DNA of 64,000 bases from PALSA-350 sp963834445 (GCA_963834445.1 CAWIBU010000009.1:186001-250000), one strand, 5' to 3'. Positions 45,019-53,767 are shown, counted from the stretch's first letter. The notes: generated by a model not told the origin, from the sequence alone. Translations and numbers: made by a program.

Positions 45019-45951
45019 TTACATCTGTGCCGGTACATTGATGCCAAAAGTCCACTTCCACGCCTCGCCGTCCTTCACATAAATCGATGTGCCCCAAATA
45101 GCCGAGTTGATCTTTTGGCCGTAGCAGGTGCCGGCGGCAGTGCCCGTAAACGTCAGAATGCCGGCTCTCGCCGACAGCATCGTACTCGTGGCGCCGGTGA
45201 CGCTAACGCTGTTCACGTCGCATCCTGTCCCGGTCCAGTCCTTTAACGCCTCGGCCTTGGTCGGAAAATACGTGCCAAAAATATTGATGAATGAAGTGTC
45301 CCTGGCCATCGCGGCCTCGAGTTTTCGTGCGTTGTGTGTTCTCCATGCTTCCCAGAAGGGTCTTTCAACCGCGAGCATAGCCTCAGTGTTCGCATCGGTA
45401 GCGTCCCTCTTTGCCGCGTCTCTCTTGATCGCTTCATGTTCATTCGCCGGCTTTGCCGGCACTGCCTTTGCATCGAAAACCGCATCTTCTGCGTGGAAGA
45501 CTAATTTCCATTGGTCACTTTCGCCAACGTAGACGCTGGCCGCCCGACTGTGAGCTGGTAGCTTCTGCCCGTCGCATGTTCCGTCAACGGTTGTCTTATA
45601 CGTGATCAGTGCCGCATGGTCGCCGATCGGCTTCATCTGCTCGTCAGACAGCGCGTAACTCTTGATCGCGCAATCGGCACCCGTGTACTCCTTGATCGCC
45701 GACGCCTTATCAAGCTTGCCGGCCGAACCGTAACCCACAAACTTGTCCGAAAGATACGGATACCAGAACGTTGCGTCCTTAGACTTCCAGGCCGCGTAAG
45801 CACTCTTTTCCAGAGTCATGAGTCCATCCTGCGTAGGTGCGGCCGGAGTGGTCTTTCCAGCCGGGTCGGCGGCGTTCGCATAGTTCCCCGCAACATTCCC
45901 GGCGCAGGCTGTGAAAAGGAGAAGGAATGCGAATGTTTTGATTCCGGTCAC
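45019..45951 (-). CDS. lipoprotein with two NTF2-like (SnoaL/DUF4440) domains
   Basis: 310 residues. GTG start at 45951 with GGGGGAG nine bases upstream. MTGIKTFAFLLLFTACAGN has a plausible lipobox (FTAC), though a Sec cleavage is also possible. Two NTF2-like cones follow: about 40-160 (MTLEKSAYAAWKSKDATFWY, VYVGESDQWKLVFHAEDAVF) and about 190-308 (AVERPFWEAWRTHNARKLEA, IYVKDGEAWKWTFGINV). The two halves align along their length, so the protein arose by duplication. No catalytic residue pattern is evident; NTF2-like folds bind or isomerise small molecules. The gene stands alone. Confidence 0.82.
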   Translation of the reverse strand: MTGIKTFAFLLLFTACAGNVAGNYANAADPAGKTTPAAPTQDGLMTLEKSAYAAWKSKDATFWYPYLSDKFVGYGSAGKLDKASAIKEYTGADCAIKSYALSDEQMKPIGDHAALITYKTTVDGTCDGQKLPAHSRAASVYVGESDQWKLVFHAEDAVFDAKAVPAKPANEHEAIKRDAAKRDATDANTEAMLAVERPFWEAWRTHNARKLEAAMARDTSFINIFGTYFPTKAEALKDWTGTGCDVNSVSVTGATSTMLSARAGILTFTGTAAGTCYGQKINSAIWGTSIYVKDGEAWKWTFGINVPAQM

Positions 45952-46137
45952 TGCTTGTCTCCCCCAAGATAGATCGCATCAAACTCAACGCTCGACCGGG
46001 AGTCTTCACCATCCAGACAATCCTTGCGGCGCCAGATTCATTCGGATACCTCATCCTGGGCTAACCGGCATGAATTGGCGCCCCACCCTCTCTTTCTTTG
46101 ATCCTTTCATCTTCCTTGCTAATGAAACGGCCCATTC

Positions 46138-47013
46138 TTATGCCTGATCCGGAGCCCCACCGGCCAGTTGCTCGATCCAAGCCTTCATCGTTTCCTTCGG
46201 CTCGCCCATGGCCGCATTCGACACCTCCTCCCACGCTTCCCATGTCTCCAGCCGCTCCGCATACGCGGCGCGGGCCCTGGGCAGAATAGAGGTCCCTAGC
46301 CCCAGCCGTAGCGGCGGATTTTCCGCGTCCACCAGCTTCAGGATGGCTTCTGCCGTCGCCTCCGGATCGCCGCGTTCCACATTCCCCAGATGCGTCAGAA
46401 ACTGCTTCCGAAAATCAACGTAGGGTTCCAGCGCATCCACGATCTGTGAGGATTTTCCGAAATCGGTTGCGTAGGCTCCGGGTTCAACCAGTGTCACCTT
46501 CAATCCGAATGCCTTCACCTCCTGCGCGAGCGATTCATGCAGTGCTTCAACCGCCCATTTCGTCGCGCAATAGAAGCCGATCAGTGGCAGCGCCGTTATC
46601 CCCAGCCCGCTCGAGACACCGAGAATGTGACCGCTCCCTTGTTTCCGCAGCAAAGGCAGAGCCGCTCGCAGCACGCGAACCATGCCCAGGTAGTTGGCAT
46701 CGAAGAGGCTGCGAATCTGCTCGTCACTCGCTTCCTCAGTAGCCGCAAAAAGACTCGCGCCGGCATTGTTCACAAGTACGTCCAGCCGGCCGAAGTGCGC
46801 GTATGCCTGATGAACTGTCTGATCCACCTGCGCGGAATCTGTGACGTCGAGGGCAAGGGGAAGCACCGTGCCGCCAAAACGTTCCGCGAGATCGGCGACG
46901 TCTGCCAGTTTGCGGGCGGTCGCTGTAACCCGGTCACCGCGTTTAAGAGCAGCCTCAGCCCAGATGCGGCCGAACCCGCGCGAGGCGCCAGTGATGAACC
47001 ATGTCTTTTGCAT
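46138..47013 (-). CDS. SDR family oxidoreductase
   Basis: 291 residues. ATG 47013 with GGAGGA seven bases upstream. Cofactor motif TGASRGFGRIWAEAAL at residues 8-23; NNAGASLF near 84; catalytic region VSSGLGITALPLIGFYCATK with YxxxK, then AVEALHESLAQEV. This is the classical-SDR subgroup often named oxidoreductase or short-chain dehydrogenase of unclear substrate. It is the second gene after the epimerase-like SDR at 47044-47928 (30-bp gap, same strand), and that operon is divergent from a TetR regulator, so the pair is probably induced by a small ligand. Confidence 0.92.
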   Translation of the reverse strand: MQKTWFITGASRGFGRIWAEAALKRGDRVTATARKLADVADLAERFGGTVLPLALDVTDSAQVDQTVHQAYAHFGRLDVLVNNAGASLFAATEEASDEQIRSLFDANYLGMVRVLRAALPLLRKQGSGHILGVSSGLGITALPLIGFYCATKWAVEALHESLAQEVKAFGLKVTLVEPGAYATDFGKSSQIVDALEPYVDFRKQFLTHLGNVERGDPEATAEAILKLVDAENPPLRLGLGTSILPRARAAYAERLETWEAWEEVSNAAMGEPKETMKAWIEQLAGGAPDQA

Positions 47014-47043
47014 TTTGATTCCTCCGTGATGGTGGGGTTAAGT

Positions 47044-47928
47044 TCAGACCTCGGCGTAGCGCATGTTCCCGAGATCCGTGAGAAGGGAAGGGCCTGTGGC
47101 GTTCCATCCGAGCCAGGCACGGGTCTGTGCACTTGAAGTCAGAGGGTCCCGCCCCACGAAGAAGCCGAGGAAGCCAAAATGTTCCTGGGCTTGCTCCAGC
47201 GCAATGGAAAGGACGGGCACATTCAGCCCACGGCCGATAGCCGTAGCGATGTCTTTGAGAGCCACTCCCTCTTCTGCGACGGCATGGTAACGGGCTCCCG
47301 CTTTGCCCTTCTCCAGGGCAAGCAGGTAAAGGCGTGCGACATCCGCAACATGCGCTGCAGGCCAACGGTTCTGACCATCGCCAATGTACGCCGAGACTCC
47401 CTGAGCGCGAGCCACCGCAATCAGCGGCGTGACCAGGCCCTGCTTTACCGTGTCGTGAACCTGCGGCAAGCGCATCACAGAGGCGTGCACTCCGCGCTCC
47501 ATGAGTGCGGCCGCCGTCAACTCCGATACACGAGGAAGGGATGGCGAAGAGAGCGGCGGATCGCCCTCGGTAGCAGCGCGGCCCTGAGCTACTCCGACTC
47601 CGGAACTGACGATAAAAGGACGGCTTGAGCCCTGCAGCACGCTGCCTATGGTCTCGATGGCGCGCCGGTCCAACTCACAGCTCTCCGCGAACCTTGACCA
47701 GTCATGCCGGAAGGTGGTGTGGATGACGGCATCGGTCGCGGCTGCTCCGCTCCGCAGGCTTTCCAGGTCCTCCAGATCGCCTCGTTGTGCCTCGGCGCCC
47801 ACGGCCTCCAGCGACTTCGCGCCCGTATCCGACCGCGCCAGTCCAAGAACGCGGTGGCCCGCGCCAATGAGTTCTTTCACCACTGCGGAACCGATAAATC
47901 CGGTAGCGCCGGTAACAAACACACGCAT
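47044..47928 (-). CDS. NAD-dependent epimerase/extended SDR
   Basis: 294 residues from ATG 47928, five bases after GGAGGA. Begins MRVFVTGATGFIGSAVVKEL, the extended-SDR Rossmann motif, then LARSDTGAKSLEAVGAE and AVIHTTFRHDWSRFAE. The usual YxxxK of the extended family is not clearly seen, which is common for the atypical SDR subgroup that includes NmrA-like proteins. Longer in-frame starts (as far as 48159) would read into the operator and the TetR gene and have no ribosome site. First gene of a two-gene operon with the SDR at 46138; probably repressed by the TetR-family protein. Confidence 0.88.
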   Translation of the reverse strand: MRVFVTGATGFIGSAVVKELIGAGHRVLGLARSDTGAKSLEAVGAEAQRGDLEDLESLRSGAAATDAVIHTTFRHDWSRFAESCELDRRAIETIGSVLQGSSRPFIVSSGVGVAQGRAATEGDPPLSSPSLPRVSELTAAALMERGVHASVMRLPQVHDTVKQGLVTPLIAVARAQGVSAYIGDGQNRWPAAHVADVARLYLLALEKGKAGARYHAVAEEGVALKDIATAIGRGLNVPVLSIALEQAQEHFGFLGFFVGRDPLTSSAQTRAWLGWNATGPSLLTDLGNMRYAEV

Positions 47929-47987
47929 AGGTTCCTCCCTGATCTCATTCCAGCTAGGATTGACCAAGGACGCCGCCTCAACTAAAA

Positions 47988-48031
47988 CGGAGACAGCTTC
48001 CGAATTAGTAGATAAGCGGAGGCAGCCTCCG
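47988..48031. promoter_or_regulatory. tandem TetR operators
   Basis: Two 15-bp partly palindromic sites, CGGAGACAGCTTCCG (47988-48002) and CGGAGGCAGCCTCCG (48017-48031; perfect 7-bp arms), 13 of 15 bases alike and 29 bp start to start. They occupy the gap between the divergent epimerase and TetR genes. Confidence 0.85.
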
Positions 48032-48049
48032 GTTGCAAGAAATTTGGTC

Positions 48050-48631
48050 ATGACGAAGAAACGTCCTCCGGCCGCCCGAAAACCGCGCACCGACGCGCTG
48101 CGCAACCGCGACCGTCTCCTTGAAGTCGCAAAGACAGCCTTCACCCGGCAAGGCGCCAATGCCAGTCTGGAAGAGATCGCGAAGCAGGCGGGTGTTGGCG
48201 CAGGAACCCTGTATCGCCATTTCTCTTCGCGGGATGAGCTAATCGAAGCTGTTTACCGCAATGAAGTGGAGAAACTCGCGGCTGCCGCTGCCCGCTTCGC
48301 CGAAACCATGTCTCCGCTGGAAGCGCTTCGCGCCTGGATGATGCTGCTGGTCGACTACATCGCAGCCAAGCACATCATTGCACCCGCTCTCAATACCATT
48401 GCCGGAGGCGCGTCCAGGCTTCATGAAGGTTCCCGCACCACGATCCATGCCGCGATCGATGGGCTCGTCAAGCGGGCCAAGAAGAGCGGAGATCTGCGCA
48501 GAGATCTGGATGCATACGACCTGCTTCGAGCGCTGATCGGTGTCTCGCATGTCGGCTCGGGTGCTGATTGGCAGCACAGCGCCAGGCGGCTGGTAGACAT
48601 CCTCATCGCAGGCTCGCGTCCGCTCAAATAG
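48050..48631 (+). CDS. TetR-family transcriptional regulator
   Basis: 193 residues from ATG 48050. Opens MTKKRPPAARKPRTDALRNR and then the HTH: LLEVAKTAFTRQGANASLEE and IAKQAGVGAGTLYRHFSSRD. The C-terminal ligand domain continues through residues 80-190 (LVDYIAAKHIIAPALNTIAG). Upstream in-frame codons are antisense to the epimerase and not used. It is divergent from the epimerase/SDR operon and the gap carries two matching operator sites, so it most likely represses that operon and itself. Confidence 0.93.
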   Translation: MTKKRPPAARKPRTDALRNRDRLLEVAKTAFTRQGANASLEEIAKQAGVGAGTLYRHFSSRDELIEAVYRNEVEKLAAAAARFAETMSPLEALRAWMMLLVDYIAAKHIIAPALNTIAGGASRLHEGSRTTIHAAIDGLVKRAKKSGDLRRDLDAYDLLRALIGVSHVGSGADWQHSARRLVDILIAGSRPLK

Positions 48632-49113
48632 ACCGATTCTCGCAGCACCGATGTCTGATGACCGGACCTGAACCTTCATCATGCGCACATCCAGCATGGG
48701 CAGATCGCGATCGAGGGCTCCGCGGCTCTCCGGCAGTACGCTAGCCGGGTCGGCGGCAGTCTCACTGAGCGCATCGGCGATGATGTCCTCATCTACAAGC
48801 CGCAAGAGATCGCAGGATCGAAGTGCGTTTTCTGTTACTAATCGCGGAACGAAGCAGTCCGCAGGCACCTTGATGTTTATCAACTGGTAATTTCCGGATT
48901 GGCGACAATCCACCCGAAACTCAGAAGCGTGCCTTATTCCCGCTCGATGAGCGCATTGGCCTGCTCTCGCCATTTGAGTTTCCACCATCGCCCGTGCTTC
49001 GTAAAAACAATAAGGCCTCACTTACCTATCGAGGTGGAACCGACACGTGATCCCGTTAGCTCTGCTCTGCGCCTCAAGTAAACAAGATGACCGATTCAGA
49101 TGCAGTGTGAACC
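48632..49113. other. non-coding gap with a duplicated gene fragment
   Basis: From about 48676 to 48840 one plus frame reads LHHAHIQHGQIAIEG, then LRQYASRVGGSLTERIGDD and VLIYKPQEIAGSK before a stop, which looks like the end of a gene I cannot name. The middle 96 bp of this (48728-48823) occur again, identical by eye, at 53672-53767. The rest, to 49113, shows nothing. Confidence 0.55.
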
Positions 49114-49902
49114 TCAAACAAAGAGATCAGGTTCTGCGTGATGGGCAACAATACCGGTTCGTCCGGGAGCTATCTCCGCCGCAAGCTGATGTTTATCCTG
49201 GTAATCCCCGCTGTTTTGGGCACGAAACGGTATCGGTGCATCGGTGAACAATCCATCGAGCCGATTGTTCAGTCCCTCTATAGCGAGCCCGGTCTCTGCT
49301 TCGCTAAGACGACCGGTGCCATAGACGGCAAATGTGGGCAGCACTTCCATGCCGGAGAAGAACAAGGTTCCGTGAGTGATGGGAAAGAGGATCTGCTCTA
49401 GCGAACCGTTGATACCGCGCGCACCATAATCCTCAAAAGGACCACCAACTGTGACGGAGAGCAGTGCCCGTTTGCCCGCAAAGCCGCCTTCTCCATAGCG
49501 GTGTTGATTCCCAGCATCCTTGTATCCGTAGGCCAACCCGTACGCAAAGACGCGGTCAACCCAGCCTTTCAGGATCGCCGGAAAGCTGAACCACCATATC
49601 GGAAATTGAAAGACGATAGCGTCTGCCTGGCGCAGCTTGGCCTGTTCGTCCTCCACGTCCTGAGTTTGCGCGCGCTTCGCATATGCGTTCCCGGATTCGC
49701 TGACGAAGCACAGTCGGTCCTCGTTCACTCGCTGAGGAAAGTCAGCCGCATCGAAGACCGCTTTCCAGTTCATCGCGTATAGATCGCTTTCGAGAACGCG
49801 ATGTCCAGACGCAAGCAAGCTTGTCTTGGCGGCTTCCACGAGCGTGCGTGTTAGGGACGTAGGCTCTGGGTGAGCATGGATCAGCAAAACAGTCTTCTGC
49901 AT
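49114..49902 (-). CDS. flavodoxin-fold NAD(P)H oxidoreductase (quinone reductase type)
   Basis: 262 residues. ATG 49902 with AGAGGAAG five bases upstream. N-terminus MQKTVLLIHAHPEPTSLTRT is the FMN/FAD-binding loop of the NQO1/KefF group; FQFPIWWFSFPAILKGWVDR and GKRALLSVTVGGPFEDYG are the other hallmark segments. Such enzymes reduce quinones or azo and nitro compounds in two-electron steps. The gene is divergent from a HxlR-family regulator with a palindromic site between, a common arrangement for redox-stress genes (as in YodB control of AzoR-type reductases). Confidence 0.92.
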   Translation of the reverse strand: MQKTVLLIHAHPEPTSLTRTLVEAAKTSLLASGHRVLESDLYAMNWKAVFDAADFPQRVNEDRLCFVSESGNAYAKRAQTQDVEDEQAKLRQADAIVFQFPIWWFSFPAILKGWVDRVFAYGLAYGYKDAGNQHRYGEGGFAGKRALLSVTVGGPFEDYGARGINGSLEQILFPITHGTLFFSGMEVLPTFAVYGTGRLSEAETGLAIEGLNNRLDGLFTDAPIPFRAQNSGDYQDKHQLAAEIAPGRTGIVAHHAEPDLFV

Positions 49903-49977
49903 TTGGCTTCCTCTGGGTGGTACATCCTGACTCCCTAAAGAGATGAAGACTGAAGCTTCTAAGATGCAGAAATAATG

Positions 49978-50016
49978 GTACTTACAAATATGTGATGTAC
50001 TATCAAAAAAGATAGT
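49978..50016. promoter_or_regulatory. candidate HxlR operator
   Basis: Perfect inverted repeat ACTATC (49999-50004) and GATAGT (50011-50016) around six A; a weaker GTACTTAC/GTGATGTAC pair lies just upstream, near 49978-50000. The gap also has two TACTAT/TACTTA look-alikes, as seen for MarR/HxlR regulators. Confidence 0.65.
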
Positions 50017-50033
50017 GTAGTGAGGAGCAGCCG

Positions 50034-50405
50034 GTGACGAAGCGTCGTTTCAAAGAATACGAACTGGAAACCGGCTGCGGCGTCGAGGCCTGTTTAGAAG
50101 TGGTCGGGGGAAAGTGGAAGGGGCTCATTCTCCACCACCTTATGCAACATGGGACGCTGCGCTTCAATCAGCTTCAGAAGCTGAAGCCGAACCTGAGCCC
50201 CCGCATCCTCACCGCCCAGCTTCGAGAACTGGAGCGAGATGAGGTAATAGTCCGTGAGGTCTATCCAGTCGTTCCACCGAAGGTGGAGTACTCGCTGTCA
50301 CCTGCCGGGGAATCGCTTCGTGAACTGATTCAAGCGATGCAGAAATGGGGTGATCGTTTCCTCGTTCGGGTCAATGCACCCGTTCGGAAAACCTCGGCCA
50401 AGTGA
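50034..50405 (+). CDS. HxlR-family transcriptional regulator
   Basis: 123 residues from GTG 50034, six bases after GAGGAG. Winged-helix HxlR domain: GCGVEACLEVVGGKWKGLIL, NQLQKLKPNLSPRILTAQLR, VIVREVYPVVPPKVEYSLSP. Cys15 and Cys20 near the N-terminus are at positions used by some members (YodB, HypR) for thiol sensing of quinones or hypochlorite. It is divergent from the flavodoxin-fold reductase, which fits redox control of that gene. Short, as usual for the family. Confidence 0.92.
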   Translation: MTKRRFKEYELETGCGVEACLEVVGGKWKGLILHHLMQHGTLRFNQLQKLKPNLSPRILTAQLRELERDEVIVREVYPVVPPKVEYSLSPAGESLRELIQAMQKWGDRFLVRVNAPVRKTSAK

Positions 50406-50881
50406 CACCAGTCGAAAATCCCATGGTTGACCTCTCTGGGAAGAGGCAAGCTCCCGCGAGACACATTCGGTGAACTTCGGAGAGTTATGATTTGTCGAGT
50501 CCATGTCGCTTGGTGGTAAATCGCCAAAGCACTCATCGAGCGACCGGTCCTCGACTTCCGCGTTCCGGTCGAATCACCGCCTGCCCGGAAATTACTACTT
50601 GATCAACAGATCAGCGAGGTCTTTCGTCCGGGCGTCAGGATTACTAACGATAAGTGTTGAGTCGTCACCTGCGCTAGAGCAGACGACGCTTGCGCGCCGT
50701 GGGGACACACTCTTCGACAGGAACAAGCGAAGGACGGGGCACCCGGATTGTTGGCTGGTTCAAAGGTGGGCTATATGCCGAACACTGTTTGGGGATTGGT
50801 GGCCAGAAGAGTGTTCGGGCGTCGAGGGTCGAGAAAGACCGGTTCTTCGTGACCGGCTGGACCAGGTTCACAGAGAGCTTT
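50406..50881. other. 476-bp gap, no identifiable gene
   Basis: Overlapping open frames on both strands (for example plus 50503-50904) have no ribosome site and no recognised sequence. GLVARRVFGRRGSRKTG-like residues near 50790 could be the remnant of something older, but nothing can be named. Confidence 0.5.
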
Positions 50882-51322
50882 TTAGCAGGGCGCTTTCGGC
50901 TTGATGGGCGTCTGCTTAGACGGACAAAGCTGCGCGAGTTGTGATTTCGACACATGAGCTGGTATGTATTCGACGACGCTTCCCACCGTCGTCAGTTTCT
51001 GGGCGTCCGCATCCGGAATTTCGATGTCGAATTTTTTTTCAAACGCCATAGTGAGTTCACACTGATCGAGCGAATCGGCGCCAAGATCTTGCTCGAACCG
51101 GGATGTCAATTCGATGTCTTTTTCGTGGACTCCCAGTTGTTCCGCCGCTATTTGCTTAACCGTGCCTTCGATTGAGCAGGAACCTGCAGCCCGTTTCGAT
51201 ATTTTCGTTTGTGCGAAAAGCCGTTCGGCGGGAGCCAACAGGAGCAACGACGAAAGCCCCACCGAGCATCGGGCGAGTTGAACAAGAACTTGCCTGCGAA
51301 CGAGTGATTTATCAGGATTCAT
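50882..51322 (-). CDS. acyl carrier protein with N-terminal export signal
   Basis: 146 residues from ATG 51322 (AAGG seven bases upstream). Residues 48-125 align with bacterial ACP: IEGTVKQIAAEQLGVHEKDI, then RFEQDLGADSLDQCELTMAF and IEIPDADAQKLTTVGSVVEY. Ser84 in GADSLD is the phosphopantetheine site. Unlike any housekeeping ACP, it is preceded by a leader: SLVRRQVLVQLARC, a hydrophobic LSSLLLLAP and a possible cleavage near RLFAQ; a twin-arginine pair is present (VRRQVL). The tail SKQTPIKPKAPC carries an extra Cys. If the leader works, a 4'-phosphopantetheinyl carrier would lie outside the cytoplasm, or be membrane-anchored. Co-directional with a membrane protein 94 bp upstream. Function unknown. 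Confidence 0.85.
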   Translation of the reverse strand: MNPDKSLVRRQVLVQLARCSVGLSSLLLLAPAERLFAQTKISKRAAGSCSIEGTVKQIAAEQLGVHEKDIELTSRFEQDLGADSLDQCELTMAFEKKFDIEIPDADAQKLTTVGSVVEYIPAHVSKSQLAQLCPSKQTPIKPKAPC

Positions 51323-51416
51323 AGGATGACCTTCCAACGACAGCTACGGAGATTAGCTCTGCCTTGCTTATTCAAAAAATCACGTTCCGTTTGGCCGGCT
51401 TTGCCTGGATCACCGA

Positions 51417-52709
51417 TTACTTGCCAGGCGCGACGCGGTCTTCGGATTTGGCCGGTTGCAGTTGCGACAGGGTATTATCCGGAGATGACGGCTCGCTGCG
51501 AATCGCGCGCGCGATACCACGAACTTCCCAAATGAGTGCGAAATCCACGGTCGCGAATAGGGCGAGAAGGAAAGCTCGCGAGTGGCGGCCCACTTGCCAA
51601 GCCGCTCCAGGCCATTCCGTAGCAAAGGGCGGGAAAACACGGAAGAGCATGTATGCGGCGACTGCCAGCGGGAACAGCAGCGTTATGTAGATTACGGCGC
51701 GCGCCGGGATAGAGGACATGGTGCCGAAGAACTGCGACTCACCTACCTGGGCAAAGTGGCCCGGCAATCGAAGCGCAACGTTGCGCACGAGTGTGGCCAG
51801 GTAAACCATGAAGCAGAGCTCAATCAGACACCCGAAGATAATGGTCAGGCTTCCACTCAGCGATTCTCCGAGGATGTCGATTTTCTCTTTGGATTTTTCA
51901 AGGTCTTCCTGCTCCAGGTTCTGAAGCCAGGCGAGAGCCGCTCCGGGAGGGCGATTGCCAATGTCGGCCCAGAACCGCTCGACAACAGGAAGGACGATTG
52001 ACGGGCTATCCTCGTTGTCGCCAAGGTCGTGGTTCTTGAGCGTATTGGCGAGCTCCATGTCTCTCCAATCCGGGCCTGGAGGTGCGACTTCGTCGACAGC
52101 GACCGCTATGGCAGGGACGTCGAGGAGGACGCTGCGGGTTCCCCGGAGGGCGCCGACCGGCAGGGTGTAATCGAGTTGTAGAGTGCAATGTACGGTGGCG
52201 TTCACCTCTGGGTCAGTACGGCGCAAAAAGACAATGAGCTGCTTAAATTCTGTCGGAGGCGCTGAGTCGAAGAGCTTATCGAGGGCCCTGGAGACCTGCG
52301 CACCCTGTACAGCGCAAAGATAGAAAGGGCTATTACCGTCGCGAAAGACACGGTTGGCCCATTTGACCTGGGAGTCGAGCGTGACCAGAGGGTCGACTTC
52401 TGCATCGGGGATTTGCAGGTTCCCGGAAGGGACGACCACGATACGAAGGTCCTTCTGCGGTACGCCGCGCATATTCAGCCAGGCGACAGTGGCGGATTTC
52501 AGTTCGGATTTGCCGTAGATCCTTTGAAATATGTCGTTGACCTGGTCGGTTACGGCCCCGATGGCATCCTGAAGCGAATTGATTTCGTTTTCTGCGTCAT
52601 CATAGGTGCTGGTTGGACGATGGATTGAGAGACCGACAACACACAGCGCCAGGGCAATTCCGAGTATCAGCTTGTGCAGCTGAGCAATCATATCCAACGT
52701 TTTGTCCAT
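51417..52709 (-). CDS. four-helix membrane protein of unknown function
   Basis: 430 residues from ATG 52709, seven bases after AGAGGA. One N-terminal helix (LHKLILGIALALCVVGLSI, 11-29), then a large soluble region of about 260 residues without recognised motif (SLQDAIGAVTDQVNDIFQRI, a possible coiled coil near 43-62; DLRIVVVPSGNLQIPDAEVD), then three helices near 290-312, 345-367 and 390-408. Topology predicts the soluble part outside or inside depending on the N-terminal helix; charge suggests outside. Same strand as, and 94 bp ahead of, the exported ACP, so it may act with it. It is adjacent to a rearranged region. I recognise no family. Confidence 0.75.
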   Translation of the reverse strand: MDKTLDMIAQLHKLILGIALALCVVGLSIHRPTSTYDDAENEINSLQDAIGAVTDQVNDIFQRIYGKSELKSATVAWLNMRGVPQKDLRIVVVPSGNLQIPDAEVDPLVTLDSQVKWANRVFRDGNSPFYLCAVQGAQVSRALDKLFDSAPPTEFKQLIVFLRRTDPEVNATVHCTLQLDYTLPVGALRGTRSVLLDVPAIAVAVDEVAPPGPDWRDMELANTLKNHDLGDNEDSPSIVLPVVERFWADIGNRPPGAALAWLQNLEQEDLEKSKEKIDILGESLSGSLTIIFGCLIELCFMVYLATLVRNVALRLPGHFAQVGESQFFGTMSSIPARAVIYITLLFPLAVAAYMLFRVFPPFATEWPGAAWQVGRHSRAFLLALFATVDFALIWEVRGIARAIRSEPSSPDNTLSQLQPAKSEDRVAPGK

Positions 52710-52990
52710 CGCTTTTCCTCTTTACTTTAGGGTGGGCTGTCTGCTGGTGGGGAATTATCTCTTAAACAGCGGAGTTACGGAACACGCGAACCGTGGCAAG
52801 ATTCGAAAACGCAGAAAACCGAGTTGGACTCACTCGTTGGCAGGGGCATTTCTCGTTACTTACTTGGAGCACCGGGTGGAAGCGGCATGATCTTGCCGAG
52901 ACTGACTCTCGATGGAGTAGAGAACCAGGAACATATCTCAACCAATGTCATTATTCTGTCCTGAGCGCCCGCACCGGATCGACTGACGCT
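52710..52990. other. gap with 3' flank of a duplicated ADOP gene
   Basis: From about 52815 to 52990 the sequence repeats that at about 57005-57170: GTTGGACTCACTCG, then CGTTACTTACTTGG, GATGGAGTAGAGAACCAGG and the C-terminal codons of the ADOP gene. It is the 3' flank carried over with the deleted copy, not a gene of its own. Confidence 0.75.
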
Positions 52991-53668
52991 GCAGCTGCCG
53001 CGCAATCCGCCTCCGCATCGCACCCAGCGCCGCTCTGACCGAAAGCTCCGCCTTCCGCCCCATCCCCCGCACCAGCAGCAGATTGGCAATGTTCGCGCAG
53101 GCAATCAGTAGCACCAGCGCGCTGATCCACAGCAGCAGCTTCAGATTCGAGGCGTACTCCTTCTGCATCGACTGCGTGCCTACACCACCTGGGGTCAGCA
53201 CTAAGTGCGTCTTAGCGATATCCGCGGCTGAAAATTCAGGATCCCCTGCCTGCACCCGCTTGAGTTGCGCGCTCAACTTCTCCTGCAACGGAACCAGCGC
53301 CGTTCCCGGCTTCACGCGCCCAATAATATCCAGCCAATTCTGCGTCGGGTCACGCATACTCTTTCCCCCCGCCTCGTCGGGCATGGTCGCAATCGGCAGG
53401 TAGAAATCCGGTGGCGTACTCGACATGCGATCGCCGAAGAAACCTTCGGGAGCCACACCCACCACCGTCACCGCCTTCGTAATCATCCAGAACGTGCTGC
53501 CGACCACCGAATCATCGCCCCTGTAGACGTCTTTCCATGTCGCGTAGCTCATGACCGCGACCACTGCTGCACCGGCAACATCATCCGTGTCGGAAAGCAA
53601 CCGTCCCCTTGCAGGGTGTAGCCCAAACATGCGGAAGTAGTTTCCCGAGACGAATTCCCCCATCCGCG
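52938..53668 (-). pseudogene. deletion fragment of an ADOP-type permease
   Basis: Minus-strand fragment of the same gene as 57128-59844. It starts inside the periplasmic core (MGEFVSGNYFRMFGLHPARG) and runs through DPTQNWLDIIGRVKPGTALV to RRRIARQL, where it jumps to the last codons of the gene (52991 is the junction). Aligned with 58562-59237, it differs in length by exactly two bases (678 against 676), the number by which its C run at 53365-53370 (six) exceeds that at 58936-58939 (four). It lacks the 5' third and the whole second FtsX domain and is not functional. Confidence 0.85.
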
Positions 53669-53671
53669 AAC

Positions 53672-53767
53672 CTCCGGCAGTACGCTAGCCGGGTCGGCGG
53701 CAGTCTCACTGAGCGCATCGGCGATGATGTCCTCATCTACAAGCCGCAAGAGATCGCAGGATCGAAG
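53672..53767. repeat. 96-bp fragment identical to 48728-48823
   Basis: Begins exactly at the 5' break of the ADOP fragment. Contains codons for LRQYASRVGGSLTERIGDD and VLIYKPQEIAGSK. Followed at 53768 by a copy of the CGTTTCTCGTT/TTACTTG/GAGCACCG element that also stands at 52845 and 57037. Confidence 0.85.

Noticed and set aside
48239..49021. Minus-strand frame of 260 codons across the TetR gene and its 3' side
   Set aside because: Antisense to a clear TetR HTH; its readable part RLVDEDIIADALSETAAD is only the complement of the repeated 96-bp fragment.
50503..50904. Plus-strand frame of 133 codons between HxlR and the ACP
   Set aside because: No start signal or recognised sequence; overlaps the ACP gene end on the other strand.
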